Source: Pelagibacteraceae bacterium
GTDB taxonomy: Bacteria > Pseudomonadota > Alphaproteobacteria > Pelagibacterales > Pelagibacteraceae
Assembly (NCBI GenBank): GCA_008638205.1
Contig: VTPO01000006.1
Coordinates: forward strand, 1-64,000
Length of the DNA: 64,000 nucleotides
Direction: 5' to 3'
Shown: positions 1-8,182 of the stretch, piece by piece
Numbering within the stretch: position 1 is the stretch's first letter
How the letters are laid out: each line of letters begins with the position of its first letter
Notes under the pieces: generated by a model
The model's input: only the letters and a program-made list of their open reading frames with translations
The model's database searches: none
Told to the model about the DNA's origin: nothing
Translations under genes and position numbers: made by a program

Positions 1-1
1 A

Positions 2-2773
2 ACAGTTAACTCAAATACATCATCTCAAGTTGCAGGAGTGATTAGCGGTAGTACTGCAATAGTCAAATCAGGCACTGGATCTTTAACTTTACCAAGCACT
101 AACACTTATACAGGAAGAACAACTATTAATGGAGGAACTATTAACATCAAAAGAGATGCTGGCCTAGGTGCTGCCCCAGGTTCTTTCGTTGCCGACCAGT
201 TAATCTTCAATGGTGGAGAAATTTTTAATTATAATGGAGCAAGTTTTTCACTTAATGCAAATCGAGGAATAACTTTAACAGGTGACGGCACAATAAGGGT
301 AAATAATTCAGGATTAATAACGGTTCCAGGCGCAATTACTGGTTCTGGTAGTTTAACTCTTAGAGCTAATAATTTATTATTTAATTCAAGACTAAAACTT
401 ACAGGAACAAACACTTACACTGGTGATACCATAATACAGGGTGGAACGATAATAATAGATGGTGCAGGTACCTTGGGCAATGGTTCTTATGCTGGAGATA
501 TAACTATAGGCTCTTTGTATTCTGGAAAATTTGATTATGCATCTAGTACAGATTTAATTGCTTCAGGTGTTATTTCAGGTCAAGGGATATTGCAAGCTTC
601 AGGTACTGGAGTATTTGAACCAACAGCTACAAATACTTATACAGGAGGAACAATAATTGATGGAGGTAAAATTGCAGCTAAGACAGATAGAAACTTTGGT
701 GCTAATCCTTCATCGGACGACCCGGATAACGTCTTATTAAGAAACACTGGAACCATTTATTTTGGATCAATTAATTCAAGTAACTCTCTAGGTCATGTTA
801 ACTTTGGATACAATAATAATAGAGGGATTTATCTAGAGACAGGACAACATAATTTTATCGATGGTAGTGGAGGTAGTGGAAGAAATAAAATTTATAGCGT
901 GATCAGTGGACCCGGTGGAGTTACTTATGGAAAAACAGGTAATAAAACTATGACAATCTATTCAGCCAATACTTATACGGGAGATACAAGATTTAATTAC
1001 ACAACAGGGTCAAGTAACGGAGTTCATATTGCAAATGCTGATGCTTGGAAATATTCAACTGTTTATCTCAATAGTACAAGAACAAATGTTACTAAAGGTT
1101 GGTCAGTAGTTTCTGGAAATTCCATTAATTTTGGTGGTCTTGCAGGTGATGCTACAGATTGGAGATGGCAAAATAAAAAAGTAACATTTGGTTATAATAA
1201 TCAAGATACCACTTTTTCTGGATCTATTTCTCGATATAATAACAGTGGATATGATTTGGTAAAAGTTGGAACTGGAACAACAACTTTTTCAAACACAAAC
1301 ACTAATGCTAACCAAGATGATAATAACGGAATTGATATTCAAGCAGGTAAAATTAAATTAGCAGGAAATTGGGGAAGAAATAACGACTCTGACGGTAATT
1401 TTAAAATTGCAACTGGCGCAACTTTAGAAATTGACTCATCTATAAGCAATACATTTGATGGAGTATTATCAGGGACTGGCACATTAATTCTTGGTGGAAC
1501 TGGTACACAAGATTTTGCCGGAAATAATACATTTACAGGTACAATCAATATTACTGATGGTAGAATAAAAGCTTCTCACGCAAATGCTTTTGGAGCAACT
1601 CCAGTAATAACTTCCGCTGGAGGTAGAATTTCAACAGCTTCAAGTATTACTTTACCCTCCTTAACGGTTACTGGTAATGTTCAATTAGATTCTGGAATTA
1701 CCACCACAGGTGCGCAACTTTATAATAATAATGTATTGGTAGCAGCAGGAACACGAGAAGCTCCGGTTGAATTTACAACTACCAATTCAGACATTACTTT
1801 TGCAGGTACTCTAAAAGGTTCTGGAAATGCAAAAAATAGATCCATTACCATCAATGCTGGAACTGGAGACTTGGAGTTTGGAAATAGAGTTGGCTATGCA
1901 TTTAATGGAGAAACTTTTAATGCAAGCAATACCGCAGACAGTTTTTACAAAATGATTATGACGGCAGCTACCACAACAATTAAAGCTGACGTGATGACTT
2001 ACGAAGAGCAAACGTATAATTCTGATATTGTCATTGGAAGCACTGGATCGAACGGAACCACTAGAACATTGTTATCCATGGACCCTAAAGTAATAATTAA
2101 TGGAACAGTTAATGATACGGTTGCCAATACCCATAGCTTAGTTGCAAAAGCAGTTGCGGTAAGAAGAGATGGAATTACTCCTGGAACTCCGAACGTGACT
2201 TTCAATGGAACCATTGGACGAACTGCTAAGTTAGCAGGTTATTCTGGAGTGACTGGTTATCAGGTCGTTTCCACCAACTATGGAACGATTGATACCGATA
2301 CTAGCTTTGGATCAGTTACAGGAGGAACCCAGATTAATGGAGTAGTGGCATCCCGTGGAGGTTCACAAAGAAAAGTAAAAGCTGAAAAATCTGCCAATCA
2401 AATTTCAAGACAAGGACAACAAACTGCTTTTAATGCAGGAAAAAACTTAATAACAAAATTATTTGGCGGTGGCCAAACGGGAGGTACGAGAACGTTCCAA
2501 AAAGCCATTGAGGTTAAGACACCTGGAGATGTAGGATTTGGGGGAGACGCAGCAACAGCAAACTCACAACAAGGGACTTTCAATTCTACTAATGAAAGAG
2601 CCAATACTTCCAAACCTAGAAATATCAAAGAATTATTTAGAGACGATTTTGGTAAGCCGAAAAGTCGAGACAATTCTAATAAGCAGAAAAGTCGAGATAA
2701 TTCTAAGAGCCCCAACATTTTAGAAGATGATGAGGAACAAAACTTAGCTAGTGAAAATGAACCATCTAATTAA
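2..2773 (+). CDS. TpsA-like large secreted repeat protein, 5'-truncated by window
   Basis: Probable exoprotein of a two-partner secretion system, exported through the transporter encoded directly downstream. The frame stays open to the first bases of the window, so the GTG at 38 is not the real start and the N-terminal signal peptide and TPS domain lie outside. The visible 924 residues are rich in Thr, Asn, Gly and Ser. They carry at least five copies of an autotransporter-associated beta-strand repeat (TNTYTGRT, TNTYTGDT, TNTYTGGT, ANTYTGDT, NNTFTGT, usually followed by a Gly-Gly turn), which predicts a beta-helix stalk. The last ~150 residues are polar, charged and probably disordered, with a 9-residue tandem repeat (KPKSRDNSN then KQKSRDNSK). 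There is no C-terminal beta-barrel, so it is not a classical type Va autotransporter. It overlaps the transporter gene by 17 bases. Adhesin or surface filament is the likely role; the ligand is unknown. Confidence 0.82.
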   Translation, partial: TVNSNTSSQVAGVISGSTAIVKSGTGSLTLPSTNTYTGRTTINGGTINIKRDAGLGAAPGSFVADQLIFNGGEIFNYNGASFSLNANRGITLTGDGTIRVNNSGLITVPGAITGSGSLTLRANNLLFNSRLKLTGTNTYTGDTIIQGGTIIIDGAGTLGNGSYAGDITIGSLYSGKFDYASSTDLIASGVISGQGILQASGTGVFEPTATNTYTGGTIIDGGKIAAKTDRNFGANPSSDDPDNVLLRNTGTIYFGSINSSNSLGHVNFGYNNNRGIYLETGQHNFIDGSGGSGRNKIYSVISGPGGVTYGKTGNKTMTIYSANTYTGDTRFNYTTGSSNGVHIANADAWKYSTVYLNSTRTNVTKGWSVVSGNSINFGGLAGDATDWRWQNKKVTFGYNNQDTTFSGSISRYNNSGYDLVKVGTGTTTFSNTNTNANQDDNNGIDIQAGKIKLAGNWGRNNDSDGNFKIATGATLEIDSSISNTFDGVLSGTGTLILGGTGTQDFAGNNTFTGTINITDGRIKASHANAFGATPVITSAGGRISTASSITLPSLTVTGNVQLDSGITTTGAQLYNNNVLVAAGTREAPVEFTTTNSDITFAGTLKGSGNAKNRSITINAGTGDLEFGNRVGYAFNGETFNASNTADSFYKMIMTAATTTIKADVMTYEEQTYNSDIVIGSTGSNGTTRTLLSMDPKVIINGTVNDTVANTHSLVAKAVAVRRDGITPGTPNVTFNGTIGRTAKLAGYSGVTGYQVVSTNYGTIDTDTSFGSVTGGTQINGVVASRGGSQRKVKAEKSANQISRQGQQTAFNAGKNLITKLFGGGQTGGTRTFQKAIEVKTPGDVGFGGDAATANSQQGTFNSTNERANTSKPRNIKELFRDDFGKPKSRDNSNKQKSRDNSKSPNILEDDEEQNLASENEPSN
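2654..2707 (+). repeat. Two 27-base tandem repeats in the tail of the secreted protein
   Basis: Bases 2654-2680 and 2681-2707 are two in-phase copies differing at three positions. They encode KPKSRDNSN and KQKSRDNSK. Being a multiple of three, the unit could expand or contract without breaking the frame. Confidence 0.85.
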
Positions 2774-4475
2774 ATTACTTTTATTTGTTAGTTTTGTATT
2801 TAGCTCAGCTTATGCTGCTGATCCTGTTATACCAAAAGTAGATGATATTAATAACCAAGCTCCCCAAATAAATAAAAATTTGCAAAAAAAGGAAATGCCT
2901 TCAGATACTTTATTTGAACCAAAAGCAAAAGCTCCGGTTGAAGAAGAGGACTTGATTAAAATTCTTGTTACAGAATTTAATTTTAGCGGAAATAAAAAAT
3001 ATCCAAATAGTGAATTTCAAAAGTTGGTAAAAAATAAAATTAATACAGAATTAAACTATGCAGATTTAAGAAATATTTTACAAACTGTTTCTTTTTATTA
3101 TCGATCCAAAGGGTATCTTGCGACTGCATTTTTGCCAGAACAAAATATTACAGATGGTAAAGTAATCATCTACATTGCAGAGGGGCGGATTGGTAAAGTA
3201 GAAATTAAAGAAAGTGCAAAAACTACTCTGAATATTTCAAGAGATAGAATTACAGGGTTTGTGTTTAATAAAATAGATCCAAATGAAATTTTAAATATTG
3301 TTCAATTGGATCGTAATATTAGGAATTTAAATAATACCCCTGGGATCAATGCGATTGCTGAATTAGTTCAAGGAGAACAATTGGGAGAAACAGATGTTAT
3401 TATCACAGCTTCGAATACCAAAACCTTATCCACTACTAGTTTAATAGATAACAATGGGTCTAGATCATCAGGCTACGAACGATTTACTAATATTATAAAT
3501 GTCGATGGGTTGATTAATAGCGGTGAGAGATTAAGTCTTACTAATGTGGTATCAGAAGGGTCTAATTACTATGCTGGATCTGCCACCATTCCACTAAATT
3601 ATAATGGTTTGCAGTCTACTTTTAGAATTTCGAAAATGGAATACGACTTGTCAGAACCTTACACCTCCACGAAGCCAGTTGGTTATTCAACAGAGTTTTT
3701 TTTAGGGTTTAATCAAGATTTAATGGTTGAACCAGATAAAAGTCTTACTTCATCTTTGTCTTTTTCTAGAAATGATTACGTCAACGATTTAAATACAGGA
3801 TCTAATAGCAATAAGGATATTACCAAATCATCACTCAACTTGATATTTAACAATCAAGATAAATTTTTTTCCGGTGGTGCTAGCACACTATCTTTGACCG
3901 GCACTTATGGAGCATTAGATCTGACAGACAATATATCTAACTATGATACGGACCAGCTAACCGCTAGGACAGATGGAGAGTATTGGAAATTGGCTTTGAA
4001 TATGAACCGCTTTCAAAGAATAACAGATACGTTTTCTGCAACAGTAAAGTTTAATGGTCAATACACAGACAAAAATTTAGACGGAGCGGAACAGCTAAGC
4101 TTAGGAGGACCTAGCGCTGTAAGAGCCTACCCATCTAATGAAGCTGCCGGTGACCAAGGTTTTGTATCTAGCTTAGAATTCAACAAATCGTTTAAAAACA
4201 GAAAACAATTTACGTTGTTTTATGATTATGGAAAAATTCAATTGCACAAACAGCCTTGGGAGAACTGGAACTCCACTAATACCAGCTTAAAAAATAATTA
4301 TGATTTACATGGAGCTGGTATTACTTTTTCCATACCTGTGTTTTCAAATTTTGCACTCACTGCTACTTATGCAAAAAAAATTGGTAACAATCCTGGAAAA
4401 GATGTAGATGGAAAGGATGTAGATGGCTTGACTTGGGTCGATAGAAGTCTCATTAGTCTAGTAGGACAATTTTAA
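2757..4475 (+). CDS. TpsB outer-membrane transporter, FhaC/ShlB family
   Basis: Outer-membrane Omp85-superfamily pore that exports the upstream secreted protein. I chose the ATG at 2757 rather than the in-frame GTG at 2751 because it directly begins a signal peptide (MNHLIKLLLFVSF, then Ala-Tyr-Ala before Ala-Asp-Pro). A POTRA domain follows at about residues 70-145 (VTEFNFSGNKKYP, then YYRSKGYLATAFLPEQ, then VIIYIAEGRIGKVEI). The ShlB-type barrel runs to the C-terminus and has the conserved loop-6 element VRAYP at about residues 455-459. It ends in Phe (SLVGQF), as outer-membrane barrels do. Its 572 residues match the usual family size of 550-600. It overlaps the upstream gene by 17 bases and shares one base with the next, so the three genes form one transcript. 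Confidence 0.9.
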   Translation: MNHLIKLLLFVSFVFSSAYAADPVIPKVDDINNQAPQINKNLQKKEMPSDTLFEPKAKAPVEEEDLIKILVTEFNFSGNKKYPNSEFQKLVKNKINTELNYADLRNILQTVSFYYRSKGYLATAFLPEQNITDGKVIIYIAEGRIGKVEIKESAKTTLNISRDRITGFVFNKIDPNEILNIVQLDRNIRNLNNTPGINAIAELVQGEQLGETDVIITASNTKTLSTTSLIDNNGSRSSGYERFTNIINVDGLINSGERLSLTNVVSEGSNYYAGSATIPLNYNGLQSTFRISKMEYDLSEPYTSTKPVGYSTEFFLGFNQDLMVEPDKSLTSSLSFSRNDYVNDLNTGSNSNKDITKSSLNLIFNNQDKFFSGGASTLSLTGTYGALDLTDNISNYDTDQLTARTDGEYWKLALNMNRFQRITDTFSATVKFNGQYTDKNLDGAEQLSLGGPSAVRAYPSNEAAGDQGFVSSLEFNKSFKNRKQFTLFYDYGKIQLHKQPWENWNSTNTSLKNNYDLHGAGITFSIPVFSNFALTATYAKKIGNNPGKDVDGKDVDGLTWVDRSLISLVGQF

Positions 4476-5023
4476 TGAAACAAATTTATTGCATCTTCTT
4501 TCTGTTTTTTGTTAGTACTGCGCAAGCAGGACATAAGCCAGGCGATTCACCTCCTAAAGTAACCACTCAGCAGTTTACGAATTGGGTTTTTAAATGCGTC
4601 GAAGATCATGGTAAGCGAAACTGTGAGCTGTTTCAATCTTTGCAGATAAGAAATTCCAATATACGTTTTACAGTTAGTTACGTAAGATTCAAAAATCAAA
4701 AAAATGAAAATAAAGAAGCTATTAGTATTATTGGACCTTTGGGTATCAATTTAAATACTAGATTGGCCATACAGTTTGATAAGCAAGGGCAAAAAAATTT
4801 ACCATGGACTAAATGTGAAGTGATGGGCTGTATGGTTATTTTAACTAACAATACTGCCAATAAAGAATTGTTAGCTTTGTACAGCTTGATTAAAAAAAAT
4901 TTTATTTCAGGACAAAAAGCTATTATTGCAGTTGCAGGATTTCAAGCCCAGCCACTTTCTATTGAAATGCAATTAGATGGTTTTAACCAAGCTTTAAAAA
5001 AATTTAATGAAGAAAAGTTATAA
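4475..5023 (+). CDS. IalB-family (invasion-associated locus B-like) periplasmic protein
   Basis: Predicted periplasmic protein of 182 residues. A signal peptide (IYCIFFLFFVSTAQA) is followed by the pattern of the IalB family: WVFKC at residues 37-41, a second Cys at 50 in NCELFQ, and a pair at Cys114 and Cys119 in TKCEVMGC, consistent with two disulfides. The family is named for a Bartonella locus linked to erythrocyte invasion, but it is widespread in free-living Alphaproteobacteria, where its biochemical role is unknown. The start ATG shares its A with the stop of the TpsB gene (TAATG), so translation is probably coupled. Its position as third gene of a two-partner secretion operon suggests a periplasmic helper for export or folding of the secreted protein; that is inference. 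Confidence 0.75.
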   Translation: MKQIYCIFFLFFVSTAQAGHKPGDSPPKVTTQQFTNWVFKCVEDHGKRNCELFQSLQIRNSNIRFTVSYVRFKNQKNENKEAISIIGPLGINLNTRLAIQFDKQGQKNLPWTKCEVMGCMVILTNNTANKELLALYSLIKKNFISGQKAIIAVAGFQAQPLSIEMQLDGFNQALKKFNEEKL

Positions 5024-5072
5024 GTAAAACTAACAACCTAAAAACGAACCCCCTCTAATATCTTCAAATAGA

Positions 5073-5285
5073 ATGAAAGATAAAGTATTTATAAAGATAG
5101 TGATTGGAGTGCTGATGTTTGCGATAGGGTTTGGAGGAAGTTATTTATACAAAACTAAATTTAGTGACACTTCCTTCAAAAACCTAAAACAAAGCATTAA
5201 TAAACAATATTTAGTCGGGAACGACTCTTTGGTAATAATTACCAAAGAGCCCCCTTTAAATGGCATTTCTGCCGAATTCATTTAG
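5073..5285 (+). CDS. Small single-span membrane protein, unknown
   Basis: Unrecognised 70-residue ORF. Residues 5-26 form one hydrophobic helix (FIKIVIGVLMFAIGFGGSYL) after a charged start, followed by a short polar tail. No clear Shine-Dalgarno precedes it. Bases 5114-5208 are similar to a decayed copy at 7108-7190, so the unit has been duplicated. Its last third contains a perfect inverted repeat (5225-5249), and its stop codon lies in the loop of a second (5274-5297). The 3' part of the frame may therefore be read-through into a terminator region rather than selected protein. Confidence 0.4.
   Translation: MKDKVFIKIVIGVLMFAIGFGGSYLYKTKFSDTSFKNLKQSINKQYLVGNDSLVIITKEPPLNGISAEFI
5225..5249 (+). 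repeat. Perfect 11-bp inverted repeat with 3-base loop
   Basis: CTCTTTGGTAA, loop TAA, TTACCAAAGAG: 11 uninterrupted pairs followed by CCCCC. This is a stable RNA hairpin within the 3' end of a small doubtful ORF. No T-tract follows immediately, so it is not a textbook terminator. Confidence 0.75.
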
Positions 5286-5302
5286 AAAAATGAATTCATT
5301 TT
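5274..5302 (+). terminator. Hairpin with trailing T-run, likely terminator
   Basis: A perfect 10-bp stem (GAATTCATTT at 5274-5283 and AAATGAATTC at 5288-5297) with a 4-base loop is followed by ATTTTTA. It lies after the secretion operon and the small ORF at 5073, and probably ends that transcript. The stem is AT-rich, so efficiency is uncertain. Confidence 0.5.
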
Positions 5303-5820
5303 TAGTCTACTTATAAAAGTTTAATTTTATTTAAACCTTCAAGTTTCAGGTGGTGACATATTTAGTCCTCCTCCAACAATTATCCTCTACCCATTCAAAG
5401 AATAAGTCAAATTGACCAATGGGAAACTAAAACAAATTATATCGCAATAAAATCATATACTTATTTAGTTAGTTAATAAAAATATAATTAATGGGAATTT
5501 TTAAGCATTGCATATCAAGGGTTTTTTTTTAATGGTAAAAAATAAATATTTTTGTCTTTATTTTCAATGGTTTAGATTTCTTTCATGTAGTGATTGAAAG
5601 GCGTATAATTTTGAGAATTTTTTTTTCAAAACCCTTTTTCTTACAATCCTGACTTTTCTCGAACATAGCTCCCACAGCAACCACAACAAATACAGCCTAC
5701 TTGGCGACACTAAAGAGCAATAGTTACTTGGTGCATTCAGTCTATCAGAAGAATTGTAGGGGGGACTGGAGTTGCCTACAATTACATTGAAAATACTGTT
5801 TATAAGCATAATCAATAATT
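5303..5820. other. Gene-poor spacer of about 520 bases
   Basis: I see no convincing gene. The stretch is very AT-rich with long T and A runs (around 5521-5530 and 5612-5620). A short open frame at 5325-5405, ending in SPPPTIILYPFKE, has no start codon and might be a remnant. The minus-strand frame at 5564-5815 has a composition unlike a real protein. The end of the spacer holds an inverted repeat (5752-5783) just upstream of the MFS gene. Confidence 0.6.
5752..5783 (+). promoter_or_regulatory. Inverted repeat in the leader of the MFS gene
   Basis: AATTGTAGG (5752-5760) pairs perfectly with CCTACAATT (5775-5783) around a 14-base G-rich loop. It ends 37 bases before the MFS start codon. It could be an operator or a leader hairpin; nothing in the sequence decides between them. 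Confidence 0.4.
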
Positions 5821-7083
5821 ATGTTTAAAGTTTTAAAAAACTCTTGGGCGCTCTTTATTGGCCTACTACTCATTATGACGGCACATGGCTTGCAAGGAAA
5901 TTTGCTTGGGGTTCGGGCGGTATATGAAAAGTTTAGTCTGATATCTACAGGGATTATGATGTCTGGCTTTTATATGGGTTATTTTATTGGAGCTAAAAAT
6001 ATTTTATCCTTAATTCATCGAGTGGGGCATATTCGTGTATTTGCTGCAATGGCCTCTTCTGCGTCTTTGGTTATTTTAATTCATTCTATCTATGTGCATC
6101 CGTTCACCTGGTTTGTTGCAAGAATTTTTTCTGGAATCTGTATGGTGAGTATTTATACTATTGTGGAAAGTTGGTTCAATGAGCGATCTACCAATCAAAC
6201 AAGGGGTAAAGTTTTATCTATCTACATGATGATTAGTTATTTTGGCATGGGATCAGGAATGCTTCTTCTCAATTTTCAACAACCTGAAAGTTTTGAACCC
6301 TTTATTCTCATATCTATTTTAATGTCTTTGTCACTCATACCTATTTTGTTAACTAAAAGAAAACCACCATCATTTAAAAAAATACAAAATTTAACAATTT
6401 CTGAACTATATAAAATATCTCCACTAGGTGTCGTAAGCTCAGTACTAACTGGATTTATCCATTCTGCAATATTTACTTTATTGGCAGTGTATGCGGCGTC
6501 GATGAAATTTACTCTAGTGGAAATTGGTTTTCTTACTTTTTTGCTTACCGTCTCCGGTGCACTGGCTCAGTTTCCTATTGGATATGTATCTGACTTGTTA
6601 GATAGAAGAAAAATAATTGCCATTTGTTCTTTATTAGGTGCTGGTGCTGCTTTTGTATTAATATTTTTATCTTCTTCTATTTTTTCCTCTTCTTTTTTTA
6701 AATTTTTGTTTTATGTATTTGTTATTTTTTATGCATTTTGTAGTTTGCCCTTATTTTCCTTAAATCTATCTCATACTAACGATTTTATTTCTAAAGATAA
6801 ATTTGTAGCTGCAGGAGCTGGTTTGCAATTTGCTTTTGCATTAGGGGCAATAGCTGGTCCATTCGTATGCTCTTTATTTATGGGGTTTATTGGGCCGGAG
6901 GGATTCTTTATCTTTTTGGTTGTTGGAAATACTTCAATTGGATTTTTTGCTTTATACCGAATGAAAGTTGGTTCAGTGGTAGACAGTAAAAATAATCAGT
7001 TTTTCCCCATCCCTAGAAGTATTACTCCAATGGGGATGGAGTTAAATCCAGCTATTAAATCTGAAGAAGAAAACAAAGTTTAA
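5821..7083 (+). CDS. MFS transporter, YcaD-like
   Basis: Inner-membrane major facilitator superfamily protein of 420 residues with about 12 hydrophobic spans and a short charged C-terminal tail. The first half (LQGNLLGVRA, then GFYMGYFIGA, then IVESWFNERS, then RGKVLSIYMM) matches the YcaD-like group of predicted transporters, whose substrate is unknown. The second half holds a typical MFS loop (GYVSDLLDRRK, about residues 258-268). It is the only clearly recognisable metabolic or transport gene in the accessory stretch and appears monocistronic, with a long spacer before and debris after. Substrate cannot be inferred from the neighbours. Confidence 0.8.
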   Translation: MFKVLKNSWALFIGLLLIMTAHGLQGNLLGVRAVYEKFSLISTGIMMSGFYMGYFIGAKNILSLIHRVGHIRVFAAMASSASLVILIHSIYVHPFTWFVARIFSGICMVSIYTIVESWFNERSTNQTRGKVLSIYMMISYFGMGSGMLLLNFQQPESFEPFILISILMSLSLIPILLTKRKPPSFKKIQNLTISELYKISPLGVVSSVLTGFIHSAIFTLLAVYAASMKFTLVEIGFLTFLLTVSGALAQFPIGYVSDLLDRRKIIAICSLLGAGAAFVLIFLSSSIFSSSFFKFLFYVFVIFYAFCSLPLFSLNLSHTNDFISKDKFVAAGAGLQFAFALGAIAGPFVCSLFMGFIGPEGFFIFLVVGNTSIGFFALYRMKVGSVVDSKNNQFFPIPRSITPMGMELNPAIKSEEENKV

Positions 7084-7107
7084 TTCACAGGGTTCTATTA
7101 CCGTAAT

Positions 7108-7190
7108 GTCTGTTATAGAATTTGAGAGGAAGTTATTTGTATAAAAACTAGTGACACTTCCCTAAAAAAAAAAGTAAAGCATAAGTAAAT
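7108..7190 (+). pseudogene. Decayed copy of the small ORF at 5073-5285
   Basis: This stretch aligns with bases 5114-5208: both contain GAGGAAGTTATTT, then TA(C/T)AAAA, then AGTGACACTTCC, then a run of A and AAGCAT. Small indels and a five-base deletion break the frame. It looks like an eroded partial duplicate about 2 kb from the intact copy. It also sits directly upstream of the hypothetical gene at 7195, so it may now serve as that gene's leader. Confidence 0.6.
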
Positions 7191-7194
7191 AAGC

Positions 7195-7629
7195 ATGACT
7201 AATGTAGATATCTCACACACGGACTATGCCAAGCAGCTCATCCAAGGCTTAGAACAAGACCGAACCTTTAATATTGAGCTGAAAGAAGCATCTAATGTTT
7301 TTTTAGAAAAGTCAGTAGAAACGTACTATGATTTTTATGAAAAAGGTAAACGAGGTAGTTTCTTTAATTGTGTGATCTTTTATTTTCCAGAACCTAGGCA
7401 ATCGGATGTGGGTTTATTTATTGAAGATACACGAGGCTTATATATCAAAGCAGATCATAAGGTGATTGCCACGGAAGATAATAAGTCTTGTACTATGATG
7501 CGTTCTTTCATTCCGCATAATTCTAAATCGTTTTCCACCAAAGAAATACAAAACATCAAAGATATCTATTTAAAAGCTATTTACAAAACCGCCGAACAAG
7601 TATTTCATTTAGATAATAAAAAAAACTAA
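7195..7629 (+). CDS. Hypothetical cytoplasmic protein, 144 aa
   Basis: I do not recognise this gene. The product is soluble with no signal peptide or membrane span. It is mixed alpha/beta by appearance, with an amphipathic N-terminal half (YAKQLIQGLEQDRTFNIE) and a central beta-like part (FFNCVIFYFPEPRQSDVGLF). Codon use and a continuous frame of 144 codons argue for a real gene. It follows a decayed repeat and precedes a lipoprotein gene on the same strand. Confidence 0.55.
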   Translation: MTNVDISHTDYAKQLIQGLEQDRTFNIELKEASNVFLEKSVETYYDFYEKGKRGSFFNCVIFYFPEPRQSDVGLFIEDTRGLYIKADHKVIATEDNKSCTMMRSFIPHNSKSFSTKEIQNIKDIYLKAIYKTAEQVFHLDNKKN

Positions 7630-7688
7630 TCTTTTCCTAGCCCATTCATGCCATTTCATTACCGAGATTTTTGGGGTAGAACTTAGAG

Positions 7689-8147
7689 ATGAAGAAGATC
7701 CTATCAGGGTTAATATTAACATTATTGTTGAGTGGATGTATGGGAACCACTTATGAATTGTACAAGCCAATAGATATATCCAACAAAAAAATTAGCATGC
7801 CCCCAAGCAATAGATATGTCGCCGGGGATGTGAAAAATCTTTTCAGAAAAAATGGCTGGACAGTTCTGATTAAAGAAACAGGAGGCTATAGAACAACAGG
7901 AGTTTCTGGAGCAAACGTAGATTTGAAAACTATCAAAGAACCGAATCCTGCATATATTTTGTACTTACATCAGGAAAGATATGACACGTGCTTTCCGACC
8001 TTTAGTGATGCATTGATCAGGTATGATTTAAGTATTGTTGACGCAAAGAGCGGTGAGCAAGTATATTTTCAAGAAGGCAATGATTGTAGATCTAGAATTT
8101 TGAAGAAATTAAAAATAGGTCTGAATCCTTTTTTTGTTAAGAAATGA
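7689..8147 (+). CDS. Putative lipoprotein, unknown function
   Basis: A 152-residue protein with a clear lipoprotein signal: MKKILSGLILTLLLSGC, with lipobox LLSGC and the acylated Cys at residue 17. The mature part is about 135 residues with two further cysteines (DTCFPTF and NDCRSR) that could form a disulfide, and a basic C-terminus. No family is recognised. Met follows the Cys (no Asp at +2), so by the enteric Lol rule it would be sorted to the outer membrane; this rule may not hold in this lineage. Confidence 0.65.
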   Translation: MKKILSGLILTLLLSGCMGTTYELYKPIDISNKKISMPPSNRYVAGDVKNLFRKNGWTVLIKETGGYRTTGVSGANVDLKTIKEPNPAYILYLHQERYDTCFPTFSDALIRYDLSIVDAKSGEQVYFQEGNDCRSRILKKLKIGLNPFFVKK

Positions 8148-8182
8148 AAAAGCCAATCTGCATCTTAGCCTTAAAAGATTAA

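Noticed and set aside
38-40. GTG as the start of the large secreted protein
   Set aside because: The frame continues open to base 2 with the same kind of sequence, so the gene begins outside the window.
2398-2718. Minus-strand frame of 106 codons under the secreted-protein gene
   Set aside because: Leucine- and proline-rich mirror of a low-complexity charged tail; no ribosome-binding site.
5325-5405. Short start-less frame ending in SPPPTIILYPFKE
   Set aside because: Only 26 codons with no start and no recognised similarity; may be a remnant but cannot be supported.
5564-5815. Minus-strand open frame of 83 codons
   Set aside because: Odd composition, no ribosome-binding site, and it spans T-runs and an inverted repeat; a chance frame in a spacer.
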